From the NCBI RefSeq assembly GCF_019710585.1, contig NZ_JAIFZQ010000022.1, positions 1-64,000 of the forward strand: a stretch of 64,000 nt of DNA, written 5' to 3'. The notes under the pieces were generated by a model. It searched no databases and was not told the DNA's origin. It saw only the letters and a program-made list of their open reading frames with translations. The translations under genes and the position numbers were made by a program. The stretch is from Arthrobacter sp. MAHUQ-56 (GTDB lineage Bacteria > Actinomycetota > Actinomycetes > Actinomycetales > Micrococcaceae). Positions 52,796-60,730 of the stretch are shown piece by piece (the first letter of the stretch is position 1; every line of letters begins with the position of its first letter).

Positions 52796-53752
52796 ATGAC
52801 AACGCATTCCTCCGTTGACGAAGGGAACCTCGCCCCCGAGACCATAACGAGTCTCCGGGGCGGGGACCCCGCCCGCCGCCGGCCCTACCGATTTCAAGCA
52901 GCGAGCTGGTGGTGGCCCATCCCCTCGCTGGTCCTTGTACTCGCGTTCGTGTACGTGGCGTTTGCGTCAGGGGCCTTCCTCTCCTTCACCGACTGGCAGG
53001 GTCTCGGCTCCTTCAACATGGTCGGACTCGACAACTTCCTGCGGTTCTTCCACGACCCACAGGCCATTGCGACGCTCGGCCGCACGCTTCTCGTCGCCGC
53101 AGAGTTCCTCGTCGCAAACAACCTGCTAGGCCTGGGATTCGCGCTCGGGCTCAACCGCACCTTGAAGACCCGCCACTTCCTCCGAACCATCGTCTTCCTT
53201 CCGGTCGTCCTGAGCCCACTCGCAGTCTCCTACGTGTGGCTCTTCATCTTCGACCAAAAGGGCCCCGTGAACGGACTCCTAAAGTTCGTCGGCCTAGGGT
53301 CGTGGGCAAAGGCCTGGCTCGGAGACCCGACGTGGGCACTGTGGTGCGTTGTCATCGTCCTTGTCTGGCAACACATAGGCCTCACCATGGCGATCTATCT
53401 CGCCGGCCTCGCAGGGATCCCGCCCGAGATCGAGGAAGCGGCAGCCATCGACGGTGCCGGCATCTGGAACAGGCTTGCCCACGTGACCCTCCCGCTCCTT
53501 CAGCCAACTATTGTCGTGGCGTCGACCCTGCTCCTGGTGCGCGGACTGAGCATCTTCGACCAAGTACTCGCACTCACAGGCGGCGGACCCTTCGGGGCCA
53601 CGGAAACCCTCGCGACACTCGTCTACACGACGACCTTCACCAACGGCGAGTTCGGTTACGGCGCGTCGATTTCCCTCCTGCTGACCATTCTGGTTGCCGT
53701 TTTCGCCGTGGTTCAGTACGTGCTCCTCAACGGAAGAAAGCGGCAGCCCTGA
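52796..53752 (+). CDS. ABC transporter permease (MalF-like), C-glycoside operon
   Basis: This 318-residue permease has about six spans, the first at WWWPIPSLVLVLAFVYVAFA, and the EAA loop IEEAAAIDGAGIWNRLAHVT. The stop and next start overlap as TGATG, coupling it to the second permease. It follows the binding protein by 31 bp. Confidence 0.9.
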   Translation: MTTHSSVDEGNLAPETITSLRGGDPARRRPYRFQAASWWWPIPSLVLVLAFVYVAFASGAFLSFTDWQGLGSFNMVGLDNFLRFFHDPQAIATLGRTLLVAAEFLVANNLLGLGFALGLNRTLKTRHFLRTIVFLPVVLSPLAVSYVWLFIFDQKGPVNGLLKFVGLGSWAKAWLGDPTWALWCVVIVLVWQHIGLTMAIYLAGLAGIPPEIEEAAAIDGAGIWNRLAHVTLPLLQPTIVVASTLLLVRGLSIFDQVLALTGGGPFGATETLATLVYTTTFTNGEFGYGASISLLLTILVAVFAVVQYVLLNGRKRQP

Positions 53753-54588
53753 TGTTCAAGTACACCGGCAAGACCCTCACCCGCGAAATCCTAATCTTCG
53801 CCATCGGCATCGTGTTGATGATTCCTTTCTTCTTCCTGGTCAACATAGCTTTCAAGTCCAACGCAGACGCGCTTGTGTCGCCGGCAATCGCACCCCCAAA
53901 CCCAATCACCGGGGAGTCATTCGCGACCGCATTTGCAGGCCAGGACACTCGCAGCATCCCCCTGGGAGCGCTCAACAGCGCGATCATCACCTCTGGAACC
54001 CTTCTCGTTCTCATCTCGCTCGGCTCCATCACCGCATATGCACTCGACAGGCTCACCGGCCGCCTTCGCGGGCTCATGTATGGAATCTTCTTCCTCGCTG
54101 TGCTGCTCCCCACCCAATTGGGCGTCGTCCCCCTGTACGTTGCCATGCGTTCAGTCGGGCTGACTGGAACACATCTAGGGATGATCGTTCTCTACTCTGC
54201 ACAGCTGATGCCGCTTGCCGTCTTCCTGTACTCGGGGTTCGTCCGTGCGGTGCCCCGCGAGTATGAACAGGCCGCCCAGATTGACGGGGCGGGGAAGTTC
54301 AAGACCTTTTCTCGCGTCATATTCCCCCTCCTCGCTCCTGCGACGGGAACGGTCGCGATTATGTGTGGCCTGATTTGCTGGAATGACTTCTTCAACGCCT
54401 TGATCTTCCTCAGCGGGACTCCAACGGCAACGCTTCCCGTCGTGGTCTACGGTTTCGTCAGCACCTCACTGACGAACTGGAACGTCGTCTTCGCCTCAGT
54501 CGTCCTTGCGATGGCGCCCGCGCTGGTCTTCTACCTGCTCGCCCAGAAGAGGTTCATGCAGGGCTTCGCAGGCGGCATCAAGAGCTGA
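53752..54588 (+). CDS. ABC transporter permease (MalG-like), C-glycoside operon
   Basis: This 278-residue permease has a first span at ILIFAIGIVLMIPFFFLVNI and the EAA-type motif YEQAAQIDGAGKFKTFSRVI in the loop near residue 180. The start is fixed by the TGATG overlap with the upstream permease. With the binding protein it completes an importer that lacks its own ATPase gene. The next gene, CGD alpha, begins 102 bp later. Confidence 0.9.
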   Translation: MFKYTGKTLTREILIFAIGIVLMIPFFFLVNIAFKSNADALVSPAIAPPNPITGESFATAFAGQDTRSIPLGALNSAIITSGTLLVLISLGSITAYALDRLTGRLRGLMYGIFFLAVLLPTQLGVVPLYVAMRSVGLTGTHLGMIVLYSAQLMPLAVFLYSGFVRAVPREYEQAAQIDGAGKFKTFSRVIFPLLAPATGTVAIMCGLICWNDFFNALIFLSGTPTATLPVVVYGFVSTSLTNWNVVFASVVLAMAPALVFYLLAQKRFMQGFAGGIKS

Positions 54589-54690
54589 GCCCTGAACCTC
54601 CATAGCCCTGTTCGGCGATTATGCCTCGCCGCCTATCAGGACCCGCAGCATCCCCGACAACCTGATTCCCACAGACAGGAGCCCGACCCC

Positions 54691-55686
54691 ATGACAAAGC
54701 ATTCCATCAAGCGAGGAGTAAGCCTTTACTCCTTCCAGGAGGAGTATTTCCTGCGTCGGCTGACGCTCGAACAATGCATCGAGAAGTCGGTCTCTGTCGG
54801 TGCTCTCGGCATAGAGACGATCGCCGAGCAGATGATGCCGGGCTTCCCCCGCCTCAGCGACGATTTCTACGCGAAGTGGCATGGCTGGGTTGACCAGTAC
54901 GGCTTCGTGCCGACTGCCCACGACATGTTCGCTGAACTCAAGCTCTACAAGGATCGGCCTCGTCCGGTCGACGAGATGGTTAACGAACTCCGCCTCGACA
55001 TCGACCACACGGCAAAGCTGGGCGCCAACATCATCCGCATCCTTGCGCTCACCCCTCCCGAGGTTGTCGACAAGGCGGCTGGCTACGCCGGTGATCGAGG
55101 GATCAAGCTGCTCACCGAGATTCACGCACCGCACCGCTTCGACTCGCAGTGGATGGAGGAGGTGATGATGGTGGCCGAGAAGTGGGGCGGCGAGGTCGTC
55201 GGACTGATGCCCGACTTGGGAGTGTTTGTCGAGAGGCTGCCTCGCGTCGTGTGGGAGCGCGCGTTGCGCGATGGCGCCGATCCGAAGTTCACCGCACACG
55301 TTGTCAACGTCTACGACAGCGGAGAAGACACAAGCGGCCTGCCTCAGAAAGCTCAGGACCTCGGGCTGTCACCCGCAACAGTCGGCATCGCCTGGGCCGC
55401 GACTCGGTACATCAATGAAGATCCGCGCAGCATGCTCGAGTACATGCCGTACATTCACCACATCCAAGCCAAGTTCTACGAGATGGTGGATGACGATCAC
55501 GAGTATTCGATCCCCTATGACAAGATCGTCTCGACTCTGATCGAGGGCGGATACGACGGGTACCTGTCGAGCGAGTACGAAGGCAACCGCCACATTCAGG
55601 ACGCCTATGGGGTCGACTCTTTTGAACAGGTGCGCCGTCATCACGCCATGATGGCAAAGCTCCTCGGCGAGAAGGACGCAGCCTGA
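54691..55686 (+). CDS. C-glycoside deglycosidase alpha subunit (system 1)
   Basis: This 331-residue xylose-isomerase-like TIM barrel matches the catalytic alpha subunit of actinobacterial C-glycoside deglycosidases (CGD/CarB type), which break the C-C bond between an oxidised sugar and an aromatic ring. Candidate metal ligands are Glu143 and His145 (TEIHAP), Asp175 (GLMPDLG), His256/257 (YIHHIQAKFYE) and Glu295 (SSEYEGNRH). The same set is kept in the second alpha at 57747. Family members act on 3-keto C-glucosides made beforehand by an oxidase or dehydrogenase. It overlaps the beta gene by TGATG, a strong sign of a stoichiometric complex. The aglycone is unknown; flavonoid or anthraquinone-type C-glycosides are plausible. 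Confidence 0.86.
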   Translation: MTKHSIKRGVSLYSFQEEYFLRRLTLEQCIEKSVSVGALGIETIAEQMMPGFPRLSDDFYAKWHGWVDQYGFVPTAHDMFAELKLYKDRPRPVDEMVNELRLDIDHTAKLGANIIRILALTPPEVVDKAAGYAGDRGIKLLTEIHAPHRFDSQWMEEVMMVAEKWGGEVVGLMPDLGVFVERLPRVVWERALRDGADPKFTAHVVNVYDSGEDTSGLPQKAQDLGLSPATVGIAWAATRYINEDPRSMLEYMPYIHHIQAKFYEMVDDDHEYSIPYDKIVSTLIEGGYDGYLSSEYEGNRHIQDAYGVDSFEQVRRHHAMMAKLLGEKDAA

Positions 55687-56078
55687 TGTTTGACCGTTAT
55701 GTGCTCGTCCCCAACTCTCTCCATAATGAGATAATTGACGGCCAAGTAGTCGGATTCAGCGTGAAGGTTCGTGCCGGCTACTACCGCGGATTTCGGCTCG
55801 CGCTACTCGAAGACCTGCAGCTGACCGTAGACGGCCTCACTTTCGAACGCAAGGACCTCGCGCTCGAGGTTGGAGGCAAACCAGCGCGCCCTCTGGATGA
55901 TCTTGAGACCGAATACGAGCAAACCTGGGATTTCGGCGCCCCCGCGACCCTCCACGTCCGCAAACCCGGTGGGCTTGAGCCCGGAGCACACTCCGTGATT
56001 GCTTACGAGCGGATCAGAGTCTCGTATTTCCCCCTCCCCGCCGAGTACACCCTCGCTGATGTACAGGTGGTGGCCTGA
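55686..56078 (+). CDS. C-glycoside deglycosidase beta subunit (system 1, beta-1, DUF6379-like)
   Basis: This 130-residue beta-sandwich protein has RAGYYRGFRLALLEDLQLTV (about 29-48), TWDFGAPATLHVRKPGG and IRVSYFPLPAEYTLADVQVV. It matches the small partner of known CGD enzymes, which packs against the alpha TIM barrel and helps shape the active site. ATG overlaps the alpha stop, and its own stop overlaps the next beta gene in the same way (TGATG). Three genes are thus chained for coordinated translation. Confidence 0.84.
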   Translation: MFDRYVLVPNSLHNEIIDGQVVGFSVKVRAGYYRGFRLALLEDLQLTVDGLTFERKDLALEVGGKPARPLDDLETEYEQTWDFGAPATLHVRKPGGLEPGAHSVIAYERIRVSYFPLPAEYTLADVQVVA

Positions 56079-56464
56079 TGTTCGATCGCTATATCGTCAC
56101 CGAAGACAGTCTCCGGAATGTCGATGACGGGACCGCCGGGTTTGCATTTGGTATCCGCTGTGGCTATTACCGTCGCCTTCGACTTTCGATGATCGAGGAC
56201 TTGCAAGTCGTGGTCGACGGAGAGGAGATGCCTCGCGAGCAAATCCGCTTCTCACTGCCGGGAGGGGACTTGCGCTCGATTTGCGAGCTCAAGGATCTGC
56301 ACGACGAGGCCTGGGAATTCGGTGACGTGGCAACCATCACCGTGCAGCGGCCGGGCGGCCTTCCTAAGGGCGCTCACGCACTGACTTTCTCACAGCGCTT
56401 TCGGATCTCGTACGCGCCGGTGCCAACAGTTCAGACGCTGGCCGTCGTGCAAGTCGTCGAGTAA
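56078..56464 (+). CDS. C-glycoside deglycosidase beta-like subunit (system 1, beta-2)
   Basis: This 128-residue homologue of the preceding protein shares MFDRYIV at the start, RCGYYRRLRLSMIEDLQVVV, EFGDVATITVQRPGGLPKGA and FRISYAPVPTVQTLAVVQVV. Identity is moderate, so it is a diverged duplicate rather than a recent copy. Its presence beside a single alpha is unusual. It may form a mixed alpha-beta1-beta2 complex, switch specificity, or serve another alpha such as the one at 57747. It ends the plus-strand operon. Confidence 0.82.
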   Translation: MFDRYIVTEDSLRNVDDGTAGFAFGIRCGYYRRLRLSMIEDLQVVVDGEEMPREQIRFSLPGGDLRSICELKDLHDEAWEFGDVATITVQRPGGLPKGAHALTFSQRFRISYAPVPTVQTLAVVQVVE

Positions 56465-56992
56465 GAGGCTAGTCAGCATTCGTCGGCAGCGCTTGGGGGG
56501 GTGACCGGTGAGTGGCTAAACGCGGATTCTTCGTCGGGCAGGGGCTGGCCCAAGCCGTCCGACAGGCATGCATGGGGAGGCGGGCGCCCGGGAGAAATCC
56601 AGTTGCCGCCTCCCCGCTTCGCCGCATGCGTACCCATGCTTTCGTCAAACGGCCTGGCAACACGCTGTTTCGCGGGCCGCCACGGGCCGAACAAACATCC
56701 GGAGGGTTTCAAGGGCTTCTAGGCTCGACTTCGGACGGACACAGCGCATCAACCCGTCCACCTCCGGCTTCGCCGGAGCCCCTCCAGGAAACTGGAACCT
56801 TGAACAGAACGTACGCCGTGACGATCACCCAGCCTCACGAGCTTCAGGCTATCCCCTTGTCACCTGCAAAACTCAGACGTCTGCCCGGGCGCCGGAGGCC
56901 CCTAGGGATGATCTGACTCGATGATTACGAACAATAGGCTCTTATCTGGGCTATTGGACTGGCCAATTCGATATGGCGATAGGAGATCTGAC
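56465..56992. other. Intergenic stretch after the CGD operon
   Basis: No gene is supported. A compact hairpin CTCCGGC-TTC-GCCGGAG at 56762-56778 lacks a T-run. Several overlapping Arg/Pro-rich frames in both strands look like GC-rich noise. Confidence 0.45.
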
Positions 56993-57340
56993 GTGACGGA
57001 CTGGTGCGAACTCATACCAGGTGATGTCGTCCTGCTGCTCGGCCCCACGGATCAGCACGGTTACAAGGGGACTGTTGACGCCATGCTGGCGGACGGCACC
57101 ATAATTTGGCTAATTCTCGAAAGCGGAGGCGGACGGAGACTATTCCATCGCGTCGATGGGTACCAAACCCTGATAGATCCTGCTAGGACTGCATCAGAGG
57201 GGTCCCAAACATATCCCATAACTCCCGGCGTCGGCGCGCCACCCAACACGCACCCCGAGGGACCGGACCAGCGGCCCCACATTACCAGGCTAGCGAGTGG
57301 TTCGACGTATCGAAAGACCTGCAATGACACGTTTGGGTGA
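56993..57340 (+). CDS. Small conserved-looking hypothetical protein (115 aa)
   Basis: A GTG start with AGGAG 7 bases upstream opens VTDWCELIPGDVVLLLGP, followed by GYKGTVDAMLADGTIIWLIL and GGGRRLFHRVDGYQTLIDP. This small beta-rich pattern (W-C, PGD, D-G-xx-W, RRLFH, DGY) recalls short uncharacterised proteins I associate with Arthrobacter genomes. The tail after about residue 62 (Pro- and Thr-rich) looks less conserved and may result from extension past an older stop. No membrane segment is present. It lies between the two CGD systems. Function unknown. Confidence 0.6.
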   Translation: MTDWCELIPGDVVLLLGPTDQHGYKGTVDAMLADGTIIWLILESGGGRRLFHRVDGYQTLIDPARTASEGSQTYPITPGVGAPPNTHPEGPDQRPHITRLASGSTYRKTCNDTFG

Positions 57341-57746
57341 TCCATGAGTTCAAGAACACAGCCAACAGTGAGGATCCGGGTCAATGACGACAACAGTTAG
57401 TCGTCAACAACACCGAGGTCGGATCCGATGACGCGCTCCACACGAGCGACCTCAATTCCTCCAGTCCCAAGGCTGGAAGCATTCTCAGCGCACGAGAACA
57501 TGGGCACCATGGGCAATCAGGGCGCCCATTCCGTGATGCTGCTGCAACGAGGTTTGTCGAGCATCCCGGTCTTCAGGGGCACAGGGACAGTTGGCCGATG
57601 ACATCGGCCAACAAAGGGGAGTGAGCTCATCGGAGCCTTCGTTACTGGCCCTGAAAGAGGAGAGAGGCCGGAACTACGCCCCGGCCTCTAACAATCCGCA
57701 TGGGCGAAGTCGCGGCCCGCACCCGGGACGGCTCATTCCATGCCGG
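57341..57746. other. Intergenic stretch before the minus-strand CGD operon end
   Basis: No gene is supported in these 406 bases; short frames (for example 57591-57773) show no recognisable homology. It contains the terminator hairpin listed separately. Confidence 0.45.
57663..57689 (-). terminator. Terminator of the minus-strand CGD operon
   Basis: AGAGGCCGG / CCGGCCTCT forms a perfect 9-bp stem with a 9-base loop, 58 bp beyond the CGD alpha stop, with a pyrimidine-rich CTCCTCTTTC tail on the minus strand. Confidence 0.65.
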
Positions 57747-58748
57747 TTAGCGCTGGAAGACCGACCTGATTAGGGCCTGCTGACTTTGGATCAGTCCGAA
57801 AGTGTCCATCTCCGCCTCCGGAGTCCACGGATGGGCTTCCCACTCGCTGGAGATTGTGCCCGAGTAGCCAGCGTCGCGCAGGGGCGCGAGGTTGGCCAGG
57901 TAGTCGATCGAAGGTTCCTTGCCGTGCTCGTCGATCGAGTAGAACTTTGCGTGCACGTGGAAGATCTGGTCGACGATGTCACCCCATTCGGCAGGATTGA
58001 TATGTCCGTTGATGGTAAAGGCGGGGGTGACCATCTCAATCTCGGCATCGGTGGCGCCACGCTCCTTGGCGAGCTCACGGAATCTTCCGAGACGTTCGCC
58101 CGGGTCTCCTTTCTCCGCCCAAATCTCCTCAAGCGGAGTGACCAGTTGGGGGTTAAGCCCGTCGCGCACAAAGCTGTCCAGCAGTCCCGGCGTGATCCGC
58201 TTCATGCTGGAGCTGAAGTCGGGAACGAATCCGAGCATCTCGGAGCCGATTCGGTCGTAGGCCTCGCGGACTTTCAGAACAGCCTCGGTGTTTGGCCCCT
58301 CGGGCGCATGGATCTCCATGCCTAGCCTGATGCCCAGTCGTTCAGCCAGCGGGACAACCCGCTCCAGGACCTCGGGCTCGGCTCCGAGTTGGATGCGGAC
58401 AAGCGGGAACCCCAAATCGTGGGCTGCTTGGATCTGGGGCGCGAGGTATTCCGCGCGCTCTTCGAGCGTCAGATATCGGTCGCGGCGCATGGCCGTGTCG
58501 ATCACCGACCCCATCGAGGTTTGGACGAGCCCGTTTTCCTCCAGCGTCGCCCGGAAGTGGGCGGCGAAGCCCGGCTCGAGATGCGGGAAGTTGCGGATGC
58601 TCTGAAATCCGACGATTTCAATCCCTGGTCCGATGCCCGCCTCGGCTACGGCCTTGAGCAGCCCTTCCAGGGTGAACCGGGCAGTGACCCATTCGTGGTT
58701 GAACGAGTAAAGAGTGACGCCTAGCGTCGGTTGTGCTGGGAGGCTCAT
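57747..58748 (-). CDS. C-glycoside deglycosidase alpha subunit (system 2)
   Basis: This 333-residue TIM barrel is related to the system 1 alpha. It keeps all candidate metal ligands: Glu145 and His147 (MEIHAPEG), Asp177 (GFVPDFSS), His264/His266 (IFHVHAKFY) and Glu302 (SSEWEAHPW). Elsewhere it differs strongly, including the loops after strands 2-4 that should contact the aglycone, so it probably accepts another C-glycoside. It is the last gene of the minus-strand operon, 10 bp after its beta partner. Membership of the CGD group is inferred from the beta neighbour and the preserved ligand pattern. Confidence 0.83.
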   Translation of the reverse strand: MSLPAQPTLGVTLYSFNHEWVTARFTLEGLLKAVAEAGIGPGIEIVGFQSIRNFPHLEPGFAAHFRATLEENGLVQTSMGSVIDTAMRRDRYLTLEERAEYLAPQIQAAHDLGFPLVRIQLGAEPEVLERVVPLAERLGIRLGMEIHAPEGPNTEAVLKVREAYDRIGSEMLGFVPDFSSSMKRITPGLLDSFVRDGLNPQLVTPLEEIWAEKGDPGERLGRFRELAKERGATDAEIEMVTPAFTINGHINPAEWGDIVDQIFHVHAKFYSIDEHGKEPSIDYLANLAPLRDAGYSGTISSEWEAHPWTPEAEMDTFGLIQSQQALIRSVFQR

Positions 58749-58758
58749 GAGGATGTCC

Positions 58759-59151
58759 TTATTCGATGGTCAGGGAACGCGATGACTCAATGACCCGCTC
58801 GAGCGGGCCGAAAGGTTCGATGATCACGTATGGGATGCGGATCTTAATCGCCACGGACACATCGATCATCTCGCCGGCGGTCTTGGGGATATCGGTATGG
58901 AGCACCGCGGGGTCCTGCAGATACCATTCGGTGTCGAACTTTGAACCAAGCTCAGCCACCCTGTACTCCTTCCCGCAGATTGTCAAGGGGAGGTGCTCAG
59001 CATCGACGTCGTTGCCATCGATGCTCACGCGCAGCCCCATCAGGCAACTCAAGGGCAGGCTACGGTAGTGGGGGAGTCGGATTGCGAGATCGACACCGTC
59101 GGCACCCGCGTGGGCGCTGTCGGGTCGGAGGACAAGCTCAGCGTGGCTCAT
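58759..59151 (-). CDS. C-glycoside deglycosidase beta subunit (system 2, DUF6379-like)
   Basis: This 130-residue beta-sandwich protein contains GVDLAIRLPHYRSLPLSCLM then GLRVSIDGNDVDAEHLPLTI, TEWYLQDPAVLHTDIPKTAG and IKIRIPYVII, the same layout as the other CGD beta proteins. It is the most divergent of the three in this window. It overlaps the GMC oxidase stop (ATGA) and lies 10 bp before its alpha. This order (oxidase, beta, alpha) implies oxidation and deglycosylation are sequential steps made from one mRNA. Confidence 0.82.
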   Translation of the reverse strand: MSHAELVLRPDSAHAGADGVDLAIRLPHYRSLPLSCLMGLRVSIDGNDVDAEHLPLTICGKEYRVAELGSKFDTEWYLQDPAVLHTDIPKTAGEMIDVSVAIKIRIPYVIIEPFGPLERVIESSRSLTIE

Positions 59152-60716
59152 GATTCTCCTGTTACTGCGGCGAGTGTAATCGGGTTGCTTTGGATCGAAC
59201 GACGCGATGCCACGCGGCGTGCGATTTCACGGGCGCCCCCGATCGCCAGAGCCACCGAGGTCAGTGTCGGGTTGCACGCGGTTGCGGTCGGGATAACACC
59301 GTTTCCGGCGACGAAGAGTCCGGGATGACCCCACACTTCGCTGTGCAGGTCGCATACGGACGTACCATCATCCTGTTTCCCCATTCGAACGGATCCCTGA
59401 TAATGCAGGGAGCTTCCCGGCGGAAGCATGAACGGCTCCGGCCCGATCGGATCGCCGAGCGCAACGGCCGCTGCCTTTAGTTCACGCTTAGCCCGCTCCA
59501 CGTTCTCATGGTCGCGCTCAGTGAGGGTGTAGCGGATAGTGACTGCCGGCATCCCGTAGCCGTCGGCACTATCTTCGCTGAACTCCAGCCTGTCGGTCTC
59601 CTGAAGGTCCTTAGCGCAGAACCAGCCGAGGGCGACGATTGATCCGGGCTCGGGGACGTCGTCCTCTGCAAGTTTCACCGGTGAGGCGTCCATCTGCATG
59701 ACTTGCCCGTGGAACGGTTTCTCATCGGTGAACGGGACCCAGCTGACGCCGCTCTCCCGGGCGATCGAGGGACGAGACGGGTCAGAATCCGTCGGAGTGG
59801 ACGCATCAACGGGCAGACGGGTCGCGTAGACGACCTGGGGTTGGTCATTAAACCAGCGACCAAGTGCGGCGGGGCGAATCCCTGATGCAAAGAGCACCTG
59901 AGGTGTACGAATCGCGTCGGCTGCGACGACGACATATTCAGCCGCTACGAACGTGATCGCTTGGGTCTTCTGGTTGCGGACCTCAACACCTTGCGGAGCA
60001 CCCGACTCATCGGTCACGACGCGGGTGACCAGGGAATCGGGGTACAGTGCGAAGTTCGGGTTCTCTGTTGTTACATCATCGAAAATGACGTGTGAGCCTG
60101 ACCAGGTTAGTCGGCCGTCGTCATGCCTCGTGACCGCGAGGGGCATACCGCCGACGGCACGATCGGTAGCGCGCCCGCTGTAAAGTTCGCCCAGCCGCTC
60201 CCGGACCACGTCGGCAAAGGGGAAGTCGTCCATCGCGTGCGCCGTAACGGACAGGAGGCGCTCTGCGTCGGTCAGCAGGTCGTCGAGGTCGTTCAGGAAC
60301 GGGATCCGTTCGCTGTCGCCTGGCCGGGGGCATGCGCATGTCCAGTGGGCGCCCATGCCGCCCACATTGCTGGAGAAGGCAGCCGCCGGGAGACCTGTCT
60401 CTCCATCGACCCGGAACCCCTCTTTGAGAAGAAACGTTCCGGGGCGAGCTACTCGGTTGTCGACGATGCCCTGCTGCTGCGCCCCACCAGTTCCTCGCTC
60501 CGGCCCTTCTGAGGCAGCCTGCGCAGCTGCCTTCTTCTCGGGTGAGAGTATGTTCTTCACGTGGTCGCCGGCGGGCTGGGTGATCTGCGGGCCCACTTCG
60601 AACATGGCTATGGTGAGCGCGGGCGCCCGCTCGCTGAGTATGCGAGCGTATGCGGCTCCGGTTGGCCCGCTGCCGACGATGGCGACATCCACGCGGGACG
60701 GATATGTACTAGGCAA
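59148..60716 (-). CDS. Pyranose-oxidase-like GMC flavoprotein, likely C-glycoside 3-oxidase
   Basis: This protein of about 522 residues has the FAD-binding VDVAIVGSGPTGAAYARIL (9-27). GGMGAHWTCACPRP follows, where His124 matches the residue that binds FAD covalently in pyranose 2-oxidase. SSLHYQGSVRMG carries the catalytic His, and ATACNPTLTSVALAIGG the catalytic Asn near the C-terminus. Bacterial members next to CGD genes oxidise the sugar C3 hydroxyl of C-glycosides, priming them for deglycosylation. I place the start at TTG 60716 with AAGAAGGGAAAC upstream; the frame runs on 168 codons further without homology, overlapping the transporter gene. It sits 14 bp after the symporter gene. Confidence 0.88.
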   Translation of the reverse strand: MPSTYPSRVDVAIVGSGPTGAAYARILSERAPALTIAMFEVGPQITQPAGDHVKNILSPEKKAAAQAASEGPERGTGGAQQQGIVDNRVARPGTFLLKEGFRVDGETGLPAAAFSSNVGGMGAHWTCACPRPGDSERIPFLNDLDDLLTDAERLLSVTAHAMDDFPFADVVRERLGELYSGRATDRAVGGMPLAVTRHDDGRLTWSGSHVIFDDVTTENPNFALYPDSLVTRVVTDESGAPQGVEVRNQKTQAITFVAAEYVVVAADAIRTPQVLFASGIRPAALGRWFNDQPQVVYATRLPVDASTPTDSDPSRPSIARESGVSWVPFTDEKPFHGQVMQMDASPVKLAEDDVPEPGSIVALGWFCAKDLQETDRLEFSEDSADGYGMPAVTIRYTLTERDHENVERAKRELKAAAVALGDPIGPEPFMLPPGSSLHYQGSVRMGKQDDGTSVCDLHSEVWGHPGLFVAGNGVIPTATACNPTLTSVALAIGGAREIARRVASRRSIQSNPITLAAVTGES

Positions 60717-60730
60717 GGTGTTTCCCTTCT

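Noticed and set aside
52909..53751. Long upstream extension of the second C-glycoside permease
   Set aside because: It overlaps the first permease in another frame and is Arg/Pro-rich; the TGATG overlap fixes the start at 53752.
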